From Candidatus Omnitrophota bacterium (lineage in GTDB: Bacteria > Omnitrophota > Koll11 > JAHIPI01): 6,601 bases of DNA. A model generated the notes under the pieces. The model was not told the origin of the DNA, made no database searches, and saw only the letters and a program-made list of their open reading frames with translations. The stretch spans positions 1 to 6,601 of the forward strand of contig JAQUMG010000101.1 in NCBI GenBank assembly GCA_028718265.1, in the 5' to 3' direction. Positions 1 through 6,600 of this stretch are shown in pieces (positions within the stretch are counted from its first letter, which is position 1; every line of letters starts with the position of its first letter). The translations under genes and the position numbers were made by a program.

Positions 1-15
1 GTCCCCAGATTGTCC

Positions 16-615
16 TTACCGTCGTCTTAAGTCTTTTGGTTCAACTACCGAGTCTGTGGTATTGTTATCTATGCTGGCTTTTTCTGTTTCATTCAAATCA
101 TTTTCGTTAAATTCATTCAATAATGGCAAATCTTTCAGAGTATTTAATCCAAAATGTTCAAGAAAAAGGCGCGTTGTTCCATATAATATGGGCCTTCCGG
201 GGGCATCCTTCCTTCCGGCGATCCTTATCAGGCCTCTCTCCAGAAGCGTCCCCAAAGCGCCTTCGACATTAACGCCCCTTATAAATTCCACATCGTTCCT
301 TGTGACCGGCTGTTTATAAGCGACGATAGAGAGCGTTTCAAGCGAAGCTCTCGAAAGCCTCGGCCTCTGGTCCTTAAAAAATTTCTTTATGTGCGGAGCT
401 ACCTCGGGTGCGGTGCTGAACCGATACCCTTCGGCCACTTTAATGATCCTCAGCGCGCCGTCACTTGAGGCGTATTTAGCTATTAACTCTTCAAAAGCGT
501 TCTCAATAATTTTGTCCTCGACCCCGAACAGAGTCTTAACCTGCGCAATCTGAACGGGTGAAGAGCTGACAAACAAGAAACTTTCCAATATCTTTTTTAA
601 TTCGCCTTGTTCCAT
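16..615 (-). CDS. scpB: Segregation and condensation protein B (ScpB)
   Basis: The protein is 199 aa, a normal length for ScpB, the winged-helix dimer that binds the ScpA kleisin and regulates the SMC ATPase in chromosome condensation and segregation (cytoplasm, nucleoid). Seen: an N-terminal winged helix beginning ELKKILESFLFVSSSPV (residues 5-21), the family signature LSRASLETLSIVAYKQPVTR (87-106), then IRGVNVEGALGTLLERGLI (112-130) and the wing GRKDAPGRPILYGTT (134-148) with FLEHFGL (151-157). The last 40 residues are acidic and Asn-rich and probably disordered, as is common in ScpB. The ATG start lies 2 bp after the scpA stop and is supported by AGGTG (625-621) five bases upstream, so translation is probably coupled to scpA. 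After the TAA stop only 15 bp remain (GGACAATCTGGGGAC), with purine-rich, Shine-Dalgarno-like stretches and no terminator, so a further minus-strand gene may follow outside the window. Confidence 0.97.
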   Translation of the reverse strand: MEQGELKKILESFLFVSSSPVQIAQVKTLFGVEDKIIENAFEELIAKYASSDGALRIIKVAEGYRFSTAPEVAPHIKKFFKDQRPRLSRASLETLSIVAYKQPVTRNDVEFIRGVNVEGALGTLLERGLIRIAGRKDAPGRPILYGTTRLFLEHFGLNTLKDLPLLNEFNENDLNETEKASIDNNTTDSVVEPKDLRRR

Positions 616-617
616 AT

Positions 618-1358
618 TTACACCTGAGGTTTCACGGCATTCGGATTCCGCATTATTTCTATCTCGCCAAAAGGATCCTTTTGGACAATCACGATTTCCT
701 TAAGTCTTATTAATTCCAGTAACGCGAGAAAAGTAAATACTATCTCGATTTTGCTTTCTGCCGCGTTAAAAAGTTTGCTGAAATAAATCGTCGTCTCATC
801 AACCAGCATATGAACGATATCGTGAATCTTGTCCGCAACCGTAAATTTTTCTTTTATTACTCTATGAAAAGTTTCCTTCGGTACTTCCTTTAATATTTTA
901 GAGAATGCCGTCAGGAGATCAAAAATGCTTGCTTCAAAAAATGCGTCTTCGTTCTCTATCTCCGAGAGAGGCCGCTCCTCTGTCTTTCTGGTATACTGCT
1001 GACCTGTGGTCGCCTCTATCACGGCAAGTTTATCGGCGGCTTCTTTGAATTTTTTATACTCCAGAAGTTTTTTTACAAGTTCCGAACGCGGATCCAGCTC
1101 TTCCGATTCCTCGTCCCGGGGTACTTCATCCGGAGGAAGAAGCATTCGCGACTTTATCTGCATCAGCGTAGCCGCCATAACTATGAATTCGCCCGCGATA
1201 CCCAGGTCCAGCATTTTCATCATTTCGAGATACTCAAGGTACTGGTCCGTAATTTTTGCTATCGGGATATCGTATATGTCGACTTCTTCCTTCTTTATGA
1301 GATACAGCAAAAGATCCAGCGGGCCTTCGAATACTTCAAGTCGGACTTTATATTTCAT
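618..1358 (-). CDS. scpA: Segregation and condensation protein A (ScpA kleisin)
   Basis: The protein is 246 aa, typical of ScpA, the kleisin that bridges the two heads of the SMC dimer and recruits ScpB. Seen: the hallmark N-terminal motif FEGPLDLLLYLI (10-21), then the helical segment VDIYDIPIAKITDQYLEYL (26-44) and AGEFIVMAATLMQIKSRMLLP (55-75), which contact the SMC neck. A charged linker covers about 77-150. The C-terminal winged helix that binds the SMC cap spans about 170-236 and includes IVFTFLALLELIRLKEI (206-222). The ATG start is 10 bp after the trpS stop. No good Shine-Dalgarno sequence is visible (AAGTAGAAACTAAAAT precedes the ATG), so reinitiation after trpS is likely. It lies directly before its partner gene scpB. 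The smc gene itself is not in the window. The identification is secure. Confidence 0.97.
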   Translation of the reverse strand: MKYKVRLEVFEGPLDLLLYLIKKEEVDIYDIPIAKITDQYLEYLEMMKMLDLGIAGEFIVMAATLMQIKSRMLLPPDEVPRDEESEELDPRSELVKKLLEYKKFKEAADKLAVIEATTGQQYTRKTEERPLSEIENEDAFFEASIFDLLTAFSKILKEVPKETFHRVIKEKFTVADKIHDIVHMLVDETTIYFSKLFNAAESKIEIVFTFLALLELIRLKEIVIVQKDPFGEIEIMRNPNAVKPQV

Positions 1359-1368
1359 ATTTTAGTTT

Positions 1369-2379
1369 CTACTTAACTTTATCCGGATAATGATAGATAT
1401 GTAAAACGTCTTTCACTTCCGATATCGTATTTTGTGCAGTCCCTCTGGCTTTCTTCAGACAATCGGACCACGGAGCAATAACCCGTTCCTCAAATTTTTC
1501 TTTAAGCCATTTTCTTTTTTCTCTGATGGGGCTCAGGTATTCTATCAGAAGGTCCGCCATCATTTTTTTGCATTCGGTGCAGCCTTTCCCGGCGTTTTTG
1601 CAATATTGCTCAACTTCCTTAACTTTGTCTTCAGAGGTAAAAACTTTATAATAGGAAAAAACGGTACATTTATGCGGATGCCCCTTATCGGAAAGCTTGA
1701 TCCTTGCAGGATCCGTGATCATCCGCTGGATTTTTTTCTTTATTTCATCCGGGTTTTCGCTTATGGCTATAAAATTATCATAGCTTTTGGACATCTTCCG
1801 GTTATCCAGGCCCAGAAGCTTGGGCGTCTCGGTTAAAAGTGCATCCGGCTCCGGAAATATATTCTTTCCGTATAGACCATGGAAGCGCCTCAGTGTCTCC
1901 CGTGTCAATTCCAGGTGCGGCAGCTGGTCTGCGCCTACGGGCACAGCATTTGCTTTATAAAGCGCGATGTCTGCACCCTGTAATACGGGATAACCTAAAA
2001 ACGCATACGTCGTAAGGTCCCGGCCTTTTATCTCACGCAATTGTTCTTTATAAGTAGGATTCCGTTCGAGCCAGCCTAACGGTGTAAGCAACGAAAAAAC
2101 CATATATAATTCCAGATGCTCGGGGATGTGAGATTGTATGAACAGTACGCTCTTATTTATATCTAACCCGCAGCTCATCCAATCCAGCATCATCTCGACG
2201 GTATATTCTTTGATAAGCCCCGGGCTCGCGTATTCGCTCATGAGCGCGTGCCAGTCGGCTATCATGAAATAACATTCGTATTCGTCCTGCAGCTTTACCC
2301 AATTTTTCAACGCACCGGCAAGATGACCTATGTGTAAAGGCCCTGTAGGCCTCATCCCGCTTAGTATCCGCTTTTTCAT
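1369..2379 (-). CDS. trpS: Tryptophanyl-tRNA synthetase, with a putative [4Fe-4S] cysteine motif
   Basis: This is a class Ic synthetase that activates Trp with ATP and charges tRNA-Trp in the cytoplasm. It is 336 aa, normal for bacterial TrpRS. Seen: the first ATP signature RPTGPLHIGHLAG (10-22, HIGH at 16-19), tryptophan-pocket region segments GWLERNPTYKEQ (102-113) and GADIALYKANAVPVGADQLPH (split around 135-155), and the second ATP signature KMSKS (195-199). The C-terminal anticodon-binding part carries C238, C260, C267 and C270, spaced C-x21-C-x6-C-x2-C. That is nearly identical to the C-x22-C-x6-C-x2-C ligand set of the [4Fe-4S] cluster in Thermotoga maritima TrpRS; a bound cluster here is inferred, not shown. 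The start codon overlaps the infB stop as ATGA and has a strong ribosome site AGGAGG. No T-box or trp attenuator precedes it, so Trp-specific control is not evident. Confidence 0.97.
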   Translation of the reverse strand: MKKRILSGMRPTGPLHIGHLAGALKNWVKLQDEYECYFMIADWHALMSEYASPGLIKEYTVEMMLDWMSCGLDINKSVLFIQSHIPEHLELYMVFSLLTPLGWLERNPTYKEQLREIKGRDLTTYAFLGYPVLQGADIALYKANAVPVGADQLPHLELTRETLRRFHGLYGKNIFPEPDALLTETPKLLGLDNRKMSKSYDNFIAISENPDEIKKKIQRMITDPARIKLSDKGHPHKCTVFSYYKVFTSEDKVKEVEQYCKNAGKGCTECKKMMADLLIEYLSPIREKRKWLKEKFEERVIAPWSDCLKKARGTAQNTISEVKDVLHIYHYPDKVK

Positions 2380-4607
2380 CTCGCGTCAAGCCTCCTCGCG
2401 ATCTTCTGTATTTCAAACGCTTCTATCGTATCGCTCTCTTTCACGTCATTGTGATTAGATAATACAATGCCGCACTCAAACCCCTCGGCCGCTTCCTTAA
2501 TATCTTCTTTAAATCTCTTGAGAGACGATATCTTGCCTTCGTATATGATCTTTCCGTTTCTCACCAATTTGACAATGGCATTTCGCGGAATTCTTCCTTT
2601 TACGACATAACAACCTGCGATATTCCCGACTTTCGATCCCGTAAAAATCTGCCTGACCTGGGCTCTCCCTAAAAAGACTTCTTTGGCAATCGGCTCTAAC
2701 ATCCCTTCCATGGCAGCCTTGATATCGGCAATCGCTTCGTAGATGATATTGTATAACTTTATTTCCACGCCTTCTTTTTCAGCCGACATCTGGGCTTTTG
2801 ATTCCACTCTCACGTGAAAACCGATGACAATGGCCGACGACGCAAGAGCTAATACAACGTCTGAATCGTTCACATCGCCTACGGCTGAGTGGATTACATT
2901 TATATTTATGTCTTTTCCGCTCAATTCCAAAAGCGATTTCTCGAGCGCCTCTATGGATCCCGAAACATCTCCTTTTAATACTATGTTCAGCTCTTTTGTC
3001 TTGCCGGCCGTCATCTGCTGATAAAGTCCTTCCAGGCTGATGCGGCGTGATGATGTGAGCCTTTTTTCTTCTTCCAGATTTCCTTTCTGCGTGCAATAAT
3101 CGCGTGCTTCTTTCTCGTCTAAAACTACAAAAAATTTCTCGCCGGCCTGAGGAACGCCGGATAACCCCAGTATCTCAACCGGCATTGAAGGAGGCGCTGC
3201 CTGGACCCGTTCGCCTTTATCATTTATCATGGCCTTGACACGTCCGTAATGCGAGCCGGCAATGACAATATCGCCGATGTGTAAAGTCCCGTTCTTGACC
3301 AAAATTGTAGCTACCACGCCTTTGCCGCGCGAAAGCTGACTTTCAATTACCACGCCTTTTGCCAGCGCTTTAGGATTGGCTTTCAATTCCAGAAGTTCCG
3401 CCTCCAAAAGCAACATATCAAGAAGATTATCTATTCCTTTTCCGGTCTTCGCCGAAACTTCTACCCTTATGGTCTTGCCGCCCCAATCTTCGGGCGAAAG
3501 ATTAATCTGCGCTAATTGCGTCTTGACTTTATCGATATTGATGTGAGGTAAATCGCACTTGTTCAGCGCTACTACTATGGGTACTTCCGCTGCACGCGCG
3601 TGATCCACGGCTTCCATAGTCTGCGGTTTTATACCGTCATCTGCGGCAACTACCAGCACGACAACATCTGTCGCGTTGGCACCTCTTGCGCGCATCTCTG
3701 TAAAGGCTTCGTGTCCCGGCGTATCAAGAAACGTAACCGCGCCGTTCTTAAGCATAACCTGATAAGCGCCTATATGCTGGGTTATCCCGCCATATTCTTT
3801 AGCCGCCACCTTTGTCTTCCGTATGGTATCCAATAATGACGTTTTGCCGTGGTCAACGTGCCCCATAAATGTAACAACAGGCGGCCTGATAACCAAGTTT
3901 TTCTTATCCTCTTTTTCTTCCTCCTTCATCACCTTTTCTTCGAGAGTGGGAAGTTCATCTATTTCAACCCCGTAAAAAGCTGCTATATTCTTCACTGCAT
4001 CATGGCCAAGTGCCTGATTTATGGTAACGAATATACCTTTTTCTATCATCGTCTTCATTAATTCATTCGGCCTTACCCCCAATTTATTCGCGAAATCCTT
4101 AACCGTTACGGGTATATCTACGGAAATTTTTCGGACAGCTATCTCTTCTTTCTGGATTACGGGCTCTGTTTTTATTTCCGGCGATTGGGACGGAGTAGCC
4201 GAAGATGCTGTTTTTCCGGCAGGTTCTTTTATCTCGACCGGGGTACCGGATTTTTCGAAAGGCTTTTTTACGGCCTTTACTTCGACGGAAGGTACTTCGA
4301 TCTTCGGCGGCTGAATCTGAAATTCTTTAATTCGTATCTCTTTTTTTTCTTTGTGTTCTTTTGCGGAAGGCGCCGTCTGGCCGGGGGTTTTCTTTGCTTC
4401 TTTAACGGATGCTTTCAGTATAATCTTTTTTTGCTTTTTTGCTTTGGGGGAAGTCGGCTCCCTGTTTTCTATTTTTGTTTCGGCGGCCCGCGGCAGCTTG
4501 CGGCTAACGGCGATCTTTGACGCCGTCTTTATCGCAGGCTTCGATGGCAGGCTTTTCTTTTCTTTTTTATCTTTATTCTCTTTATCTCGGGTTATCTTTT
4601 TTGCCAT
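2376..4607 (-). CDS. infB: Translation initiation factor IF-2
   Basis: This GTPase places formyl-Met-tRNA in the ribosomal P site and promotes 50S joining. It is 743 aa, within the usual bacterial range. Layout: a Lys/Pro/Glu-rich disordered N-terminus (1-155); an IF2_N three-helix domain (about 160-215); then the G domain with G1 GHVDHGKT (249-256), G2 around GGITQHIG (273-280), G3 DTPGH (295-299), G4 NKCD (349-352) and G5 SAK (385-387). Domain II follows from about 412, then domain III (about 525-625, with [10 protein letters not shown] at 546-555). Last is the C-terminal fMet-tRNA-binding beta barrel (about 640-735). The ATG start is 17 bp after the nusA stop. Only a weak AAAGAA precedes it, with a small AAACG/CGTTT inverted repeat just before the ATG, so coupling to nusA is plausible. 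No earlier in-frame start fits, and the next Met is at residue 184. All GTPase residues are intact. Confidence 0.98.
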   Translation of the reverse strand: MAKKITRDKENKDKKEKKSLPSKPAIKTASKIAVSRKLPRAAETKIENREPTSPKAKKQKKIILKASVKEAKKTPGQTAPSAKEHKEKKEIRIKEFQIQPPKIEVPSVEVKAVKKPFEKSGTPVEIKEPAGKTASSATPSQSPEIKTEPVIQKEEIAVRKISVDIPVTVKDFANKLGVRPNELMKTMIEKGIFVTINQALGHDAVKNIAAFYGVEIDELPTLEEKVMKEEEKEDKKNLVIRPPVVTFMGHVDHGKTSLLDTIRKTKVAAKEYGGITQHIGAYQVMLKNGAVTFLDTPGHEAFTEMRARGANATDVVVLVVAADDGIKPQTMEAVDHARAAEVPIVVALNKCDLPHINIDKVKTQLAQINLSPEDWGGKTIRVEVSAKTGKGIDNLLDMLLLEAELLELKANPKALAKGVVIESQLSRGKGVVATILVKNGTLHIGDIVIAGSHYGRVKAMINDKGERVQAAPPSMPVEILGLSGVPQAGEKFFVVLDEKEARDYCTQKGNLEEEKRLTSSRRISLEGLYQQMTAGKTKELNIVLKGDVSGSIEALEKSLLELSGKDININVIHSAVGDVNDSDVVLALASSAIVIGFHVRVESKAQMSAEKEGVEIKLYNIIYEAIADIKAAMEGMLEPIAKEVFLGRAQVRQIFTGSKVGNIAGCYVVKGRIPRNAIVKLVRNGKIIYEGKISSLKRFKEDIKEAAEGFECGIVLSNHNDVKESDTIEAFEIQKIARRLDAR
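2391..2396 (-). promoter_or_regulatory. Shine-Dalgarno sequence of trpS, inside infB
   Basis: AGGAGG lies within the last codons of infB, 11 bases before the trpS ATG. It is the strongest ribosome site of the operon and fixes the trpS start in spite of the ATGA overlap with infB. It allows trpS both coupled and independent initiation. Confidence 0.75.
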
Positions 4608-4624
4608 AAACGTTTATCGTTTCT

Positions 4625-5803
4625 TTACAATTTCGGTTCCGCCGCTGAATCTTTTTTGGCTTCTGCCTGAATACGTTTGATGACATCCTTGGCAGAGTCA
4701 ATCATTTTCTTTGCCGTTTTCTCGCCTATGCCGGGCAATTTCACCAATCGTTCAACACTCGTGTTGGCTATCTTGTCAATACTGTCAAAACCGGCTTCCT
4801 CTAAAATGTCTTTCGCTTTTTTACCTATCCCTTCAATGGACAGTATAGATACTTCTTCCAGCGCCTTAAGGTCTTTTTTACTCCTTATGTCGATATTCCA
4901 TCCCGTAAGTTTTGACGCCAGCCGGACGTTTTGGCCGTGCTTGCCTATGGCCAAAGAAAGCTGGTCATCTTCGACAACTACTCTGGCTTGCAAGCTGTTT
5001 TTATTAACATCTATGCTCGATATCTCTGCCGGGCTTAATGCGCCCTTTATGTATTCTTTGGCGTCATCGTTCCACTTTATTATATCTATTCTTTCGCCGC
5101 CAAGTTCTCTGACGATATCCTTTACCCTCTGCCCTCTCATGCCGACGCACGCACCTACGGCATCGACCTTTTCCTCTTTAGAAAAAACAGCCATTTTTGT
5201 TCTGTCGCCGGCCTCTCTGGCGATGCCTTTTATCTCCACGATGCCTTCGTCTATTTCAGGTACTTCAAGCTCAAAAAGCCGTTTTACGAACATAGGGTGT
5301 GTCCTTGAAAGAACAATCTGGGGGCCCTTTGTGCTTTTTTTGACTTCCAATATTAATGCTCTGACTCTATCGCCCTGCTTAAAATTATCCTTAGGGCACA
5401 TTTCCTTGCGCGGCAACATGGCCTCGGTTTTTCCAAGGTCGATAATCAGATTGCCCTTTTCGAATCTATGAACAGCGCCCGTGCATAAAGAAAAGACTCT
5501 TTCGGTAAAATCGTCGAAAATAATGTCTCTTTCGGCCTCTCTTATCCTCTGTATTATCACCTGCTTTGCCGTCTGCGCTGCAATCCTGCCGAACTCGCCG
5601 GATTTTACATCTTTACCTTCGCTTGTTACTTTTATTTCACCGGTCTGTCTGTCAATAACCACAGTAACGTCTTCGGTCTTCCTGCCGACTATCTTCTTCG
5701 CGGCACTTGCCAACGCAGACTCTATCGCAGTAAAAAGAAGCTCTTTGCTTATCCCCTTTTCTCTTTCGATATGGTCTAATATATTTAACAAATCTTCGTT
5801 CAT
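4625..5803 (-). CDS. nusA: Transcription termination/antitermination factor NusA
   Basis: NusA binds RNA polymerase near the exit channel, stimulates hairpin pausing and intrinsic termination, and takes part in antitermination complexes. It is 392 aa. Domains: an N-terminal polymerase-binding domain (1 to about 105, with ISKELLFTAIESALASAAKK at 18-37 and TAKQVIIQRIREAER at 78-92); S1 (about 108-170, with GNLIIDLGKTEAMLPRKEM at 117-135); KH1 with VGACVGMRG (216-224); and KH2 with AIGKHGQNVRLAS (285-297). The C-terminal module (about 318-380) has two helix-hairpin-helix motifs, IEGIGKKAKDIL (323-334) and LPGIGEKTAKKMI (356-368). That makes it longer than the forms lacking a C-terminal repeat (e.g. 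Bacillus) and shorter than E. coli NusA with two acidic repeats. The start is 15 bp after rimP, with GAGAGG about five bases upstream of the ATG. It could act on the hairpin in the leader of its own operon (inference). Confidence 0.98.
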   Translation of the reverse strand: MNEDLLNILDHIEREKGISKELLFTAIESALASAAKKIVGRKTEDVTVVIDRQTGEIKVTSEGKDVKSGEFGRIAAQTAKQVIIQRIREAERDIIFDDFTERVFSLCTGAVHRFEKGNLIIDLGKTEAMLPRKEMCPKDNFKQGDRVRALILEVKKSTKGPQIVLSRTHPMFVKRLFELEVPEIDEGIVEIKGIAREAGDRTKMAVFSKEEKVDAVGACVGMRGQRVKDIVRELGGERIDIIKWNDDAKEYIKGALSPAEISSIDVNKNSLQARVVVEDDQLSLAIGKHGQNVRLASKLTGWNIDIRSKKDLKALEEVSILSIEGIGKKAKDILEEAGFDSIDKIANTSVERLVKLPGIGEKTAKKMIDSAKDVIKRIQAEAKKDSAAEPKL

Positions 5804-5818
5804 TTTTGCCTCTCTTTA

Positions 5819-6289
5819 TTAAAGCATATCTTCGTAATCTAATCTCGCTAACGATATCTTATCAAAAGGTATGCTAAACTTGATTCCGCTGTCAGTCAAT
5901 ACTGATATTTCCCTGTCAGTTACATCGTCTAACTTGCCGATAAATTCCTTCTTATTTTCTAAGATCATGTAAGTGCGCACCCGGATTTTTTTGCCTTTTA
6001 CCCTCAAAAAATCGTTTTTCCCCTTAAGCGGTCTGTCAAGACCGGGGGATGAAACTTCAATAATATATCTGTCTTCCATAAGGTTGGATAGGTCTAAGAC
6101 CTCACTTATTAAACCGTTCACCTTCGCACATTCATCTACAGTTATGCCGTTCTCCGTATCCGCTGATATCCTTAAAACATTACCTGCCGATTCTCTTCTG
6201 TAGGTAATATCTATAAGCTCTATCTTATTGTCCTGCAATATGTTATATACTAATGCCCTGATTTTTTCAATTATGTCGTTTTTCTGCAT
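5819..6289 (-). CDS. rimP: Ribosome maturation factor RimP
   Basis: RimP binds the free 30S subunit and assists late assembly, in particular of the central pseudoknot and 3' domain. It is 156 aa, the normal length. Seen: an N-terminal alpha/beta domain (1 to about 85) beginning IIEKIRALVYNILQD (6-20), with LIDITYRRE (25-33), VDECAKVNGLISEVLD (51-66) and the family signature YIIEVSSPGLDRPL (75-88). The C-terminal SH3-like domain (about 90-150) contains KKIRVRTY (100-107), FIGKLDDV (116-123) and IPFDKISLARLDYE (140-153). It is the first gene of the operon. The ATG is preceded by AAGGG (6303-6299) nine bases upstream. No other in-frame start exists between it and the leader hairpin. Its place directly before nusA and infB is the conserved arrangement in many bacterial phyla and supports the call. 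Confidence 0.96.
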   Translation of the reverse strand: MQKNDIIEKIRALVYNILQDNKIELIDITYRRESAGNVLRISADTENGITVDECAKVNGLISEVLDLSNLMEDRYIIEVSSPGLDRPLKGKNDFLRVKGKKIRVRTYMILENKKEFIGKLDDVTDREISVLTDSGIKFSIPFDKISLARLDYEDML

Positions 6290-6306
6290 TTTGTAAAACC
6301 CTTGAC

Positions 6307-6346
6307 AAAAGAAAAAGTGGGTCTACTTGCTAATTAAACCCACTTT
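6307..6346 (-). terminator. Leader hairpin with T-tract between promoter and rimP (candidate attenuator)
   Basis: On the minus strand AAAGTGGGTTTA (6346-6335) pairs with TAGACCCACTTT (6325-6314), giving 12 bp with one G-U pair around a 9-nt loop. The T-rich tract TTTTTCTTTT (6316-6307) follows at once. This has the form of a Rho-independent terminator, but it lies inside the transcribed leader, downstream of the promoter and upstream of the rimP start. It must therefore be read through for the operon to be expressed, so partial (regulated) termination is the natural inference. No competing antiterminator hairpin was found by eye. It could also act as a translational or mRNA-stability element. 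Confidence 0.7.
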
Positions 6347-6354
6347 ATCTCCTC
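6323..6354 (-). other. Possible leader mini-ORF (MGLISK) with its ribosome site
   Basis: GAGGAG (6354-6349) is followed after five bases by GTG (6343-6341) and five more codons, then TAG (6325-6323), encoding MGLISK. Start codon and spacing are good, and the frame fills the left arm and loop of the leader hairpin. It is too short for any statistical support from sequence alone. A ribosome initiating here would block the hairpin. It may instead be a chance purine run. Confidence 0.3.
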
Positions 6355-6372
6355 ATAATAAAGCTTGGAAGT

Positions 6373-6401
6373 ATGATACTATAACGTGCAATTTTTGTCA
6401 A
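6373..6401 (-). promoter_or_regulatory. Sigma70-type promoter of the rimP operon
   Basis: On the minus strand TTGACA (6401-6396, perfect -35 consensus) is followed after exactly 17 bp by TATCAT (6378-6373, five of six -10 consensus bases). The predicted start point is around 6366, which gives a leader of about 77 nt before rimP. The surrounding DNA is AT-rich. No other comparable promoter was seen in the intergenic region, and the tight gene packing downstream suggests that it serves all six genes. Confidence 0.8.
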
Positions 6402-6408
6402 CAAAAAT
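6391..6408. promoter_or_regulatory. 18-bp palindrome overlapping the -35 box (possible operator)
   Basis: ATTTTTGT-TG-ACAAAAAT is a perfect inverted repeat with 8-bp arms and a 2-bp centre. It covers the whole -35 hexamer (6401-6396). A dimeric repressor bound here would occlude polymerase. It matches no operator I recognise with confidence. The AT-rich composition makes chance more likely than for a mixed sequence. Confidence 0.35.
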
Positions 6409-6524
6409 CTTATTCTCGCTCCAACAAAGTTTCGCGCTTACTTTTGTATGTCTCCTCCGTTTAGGATTAACTGCCGATATTCCGCTCGCGTCTACAAAAT
6501 TTCTTAACGCTTCTCGCTTCGCCA

Positions 6525-6600
6525 AAAATCGGGGGCGAAATAACTCGGCTGACGCTACCGCGTCGCCTCGGACAATTTCGCCCTTTTATAAACCGATTTT
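6525..6600. repeat. Nested inverted repeat upstream of the operon
   Basis: On the plus strand the outer arms AAAATCGG (6525-6532) and CCGATTTT (6593-6600) enclose the middle arms GGGCGAAAT (6533-6541) and ATTTCGCCC (6575-6583). Inside these are GGC-T-GACGC (6547-6555) and GCGTC-GCC (6560-6567) around a TACC loop. The outer and middle arms are contiguous on one side and separated by 9 nt (TTTTATAAA, 6584-6592) on the other. The A-run on one flank and T-run on the other would let it act as a terminator in either direction, for example for a gene beyond position 6601. It could also be a dispersed palindromic repeat. It is not a tRNA: the middle arms enclose only 33 nt and there is no T-loop. Confidence 0.6.

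Noticed and set aside
2153..2416. An 87-codon minus-strand frame overlapping the trpS start
   Set aside because: It is an out-of-frame shadow of trpS and infB: Arg/Asp-rich, with no motif, and the trpS and infB frames are intact across it.
4677..5471. A 264-codon open frame on the plus strand antisense to nusA, with similar plus-strand frames opposite the other genes
   Set aside because: It lies wholly opposite nusA, whose protein is clearly real. Its composition (Ser/Leu/Pro/Phe-rich) is what the complement of a Lys/Glu-rich gene gives, and no family motif is visible.
6345..6356. ATG-AGG-AGA-TAA (MRR) in the leader as a start-stop element
   Set aside because: It has no ribosome site of its own, and the AGGAG within it is better explained as the Shine-Dalgarno of the following GTG frame.
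6452..6458. GGAGGAG as a ribosome site for a small gene
   Set aside because: No ATG, GTG or TTG follows within normal spacing on the minus strand.
6533..6583. A tRNA gene (initiator tRNA genes often lie upstream of rimP)
   Set aside because: The GGGCGAAAT/ATTTCGCCC arms look like an acceptor stem, but they enclose only 33 nt. There is no T-loop GTTCRANNC, no anticodon arm and no CCA context.
6379..6585. A minus-strand frame without stops of about 68 codons (reading REALRNFVDASGI in its middle), and a second one open from the window edge to 6467
   Set aside because: The first has only a TTG as possible start, runs through the promoter and stops at its -10 region. Both cross the nested palindrome, which creates open frames through its GC-rich arms. 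No protein family is recognised, though the second could be the 3' end of a gene beyond 6601.
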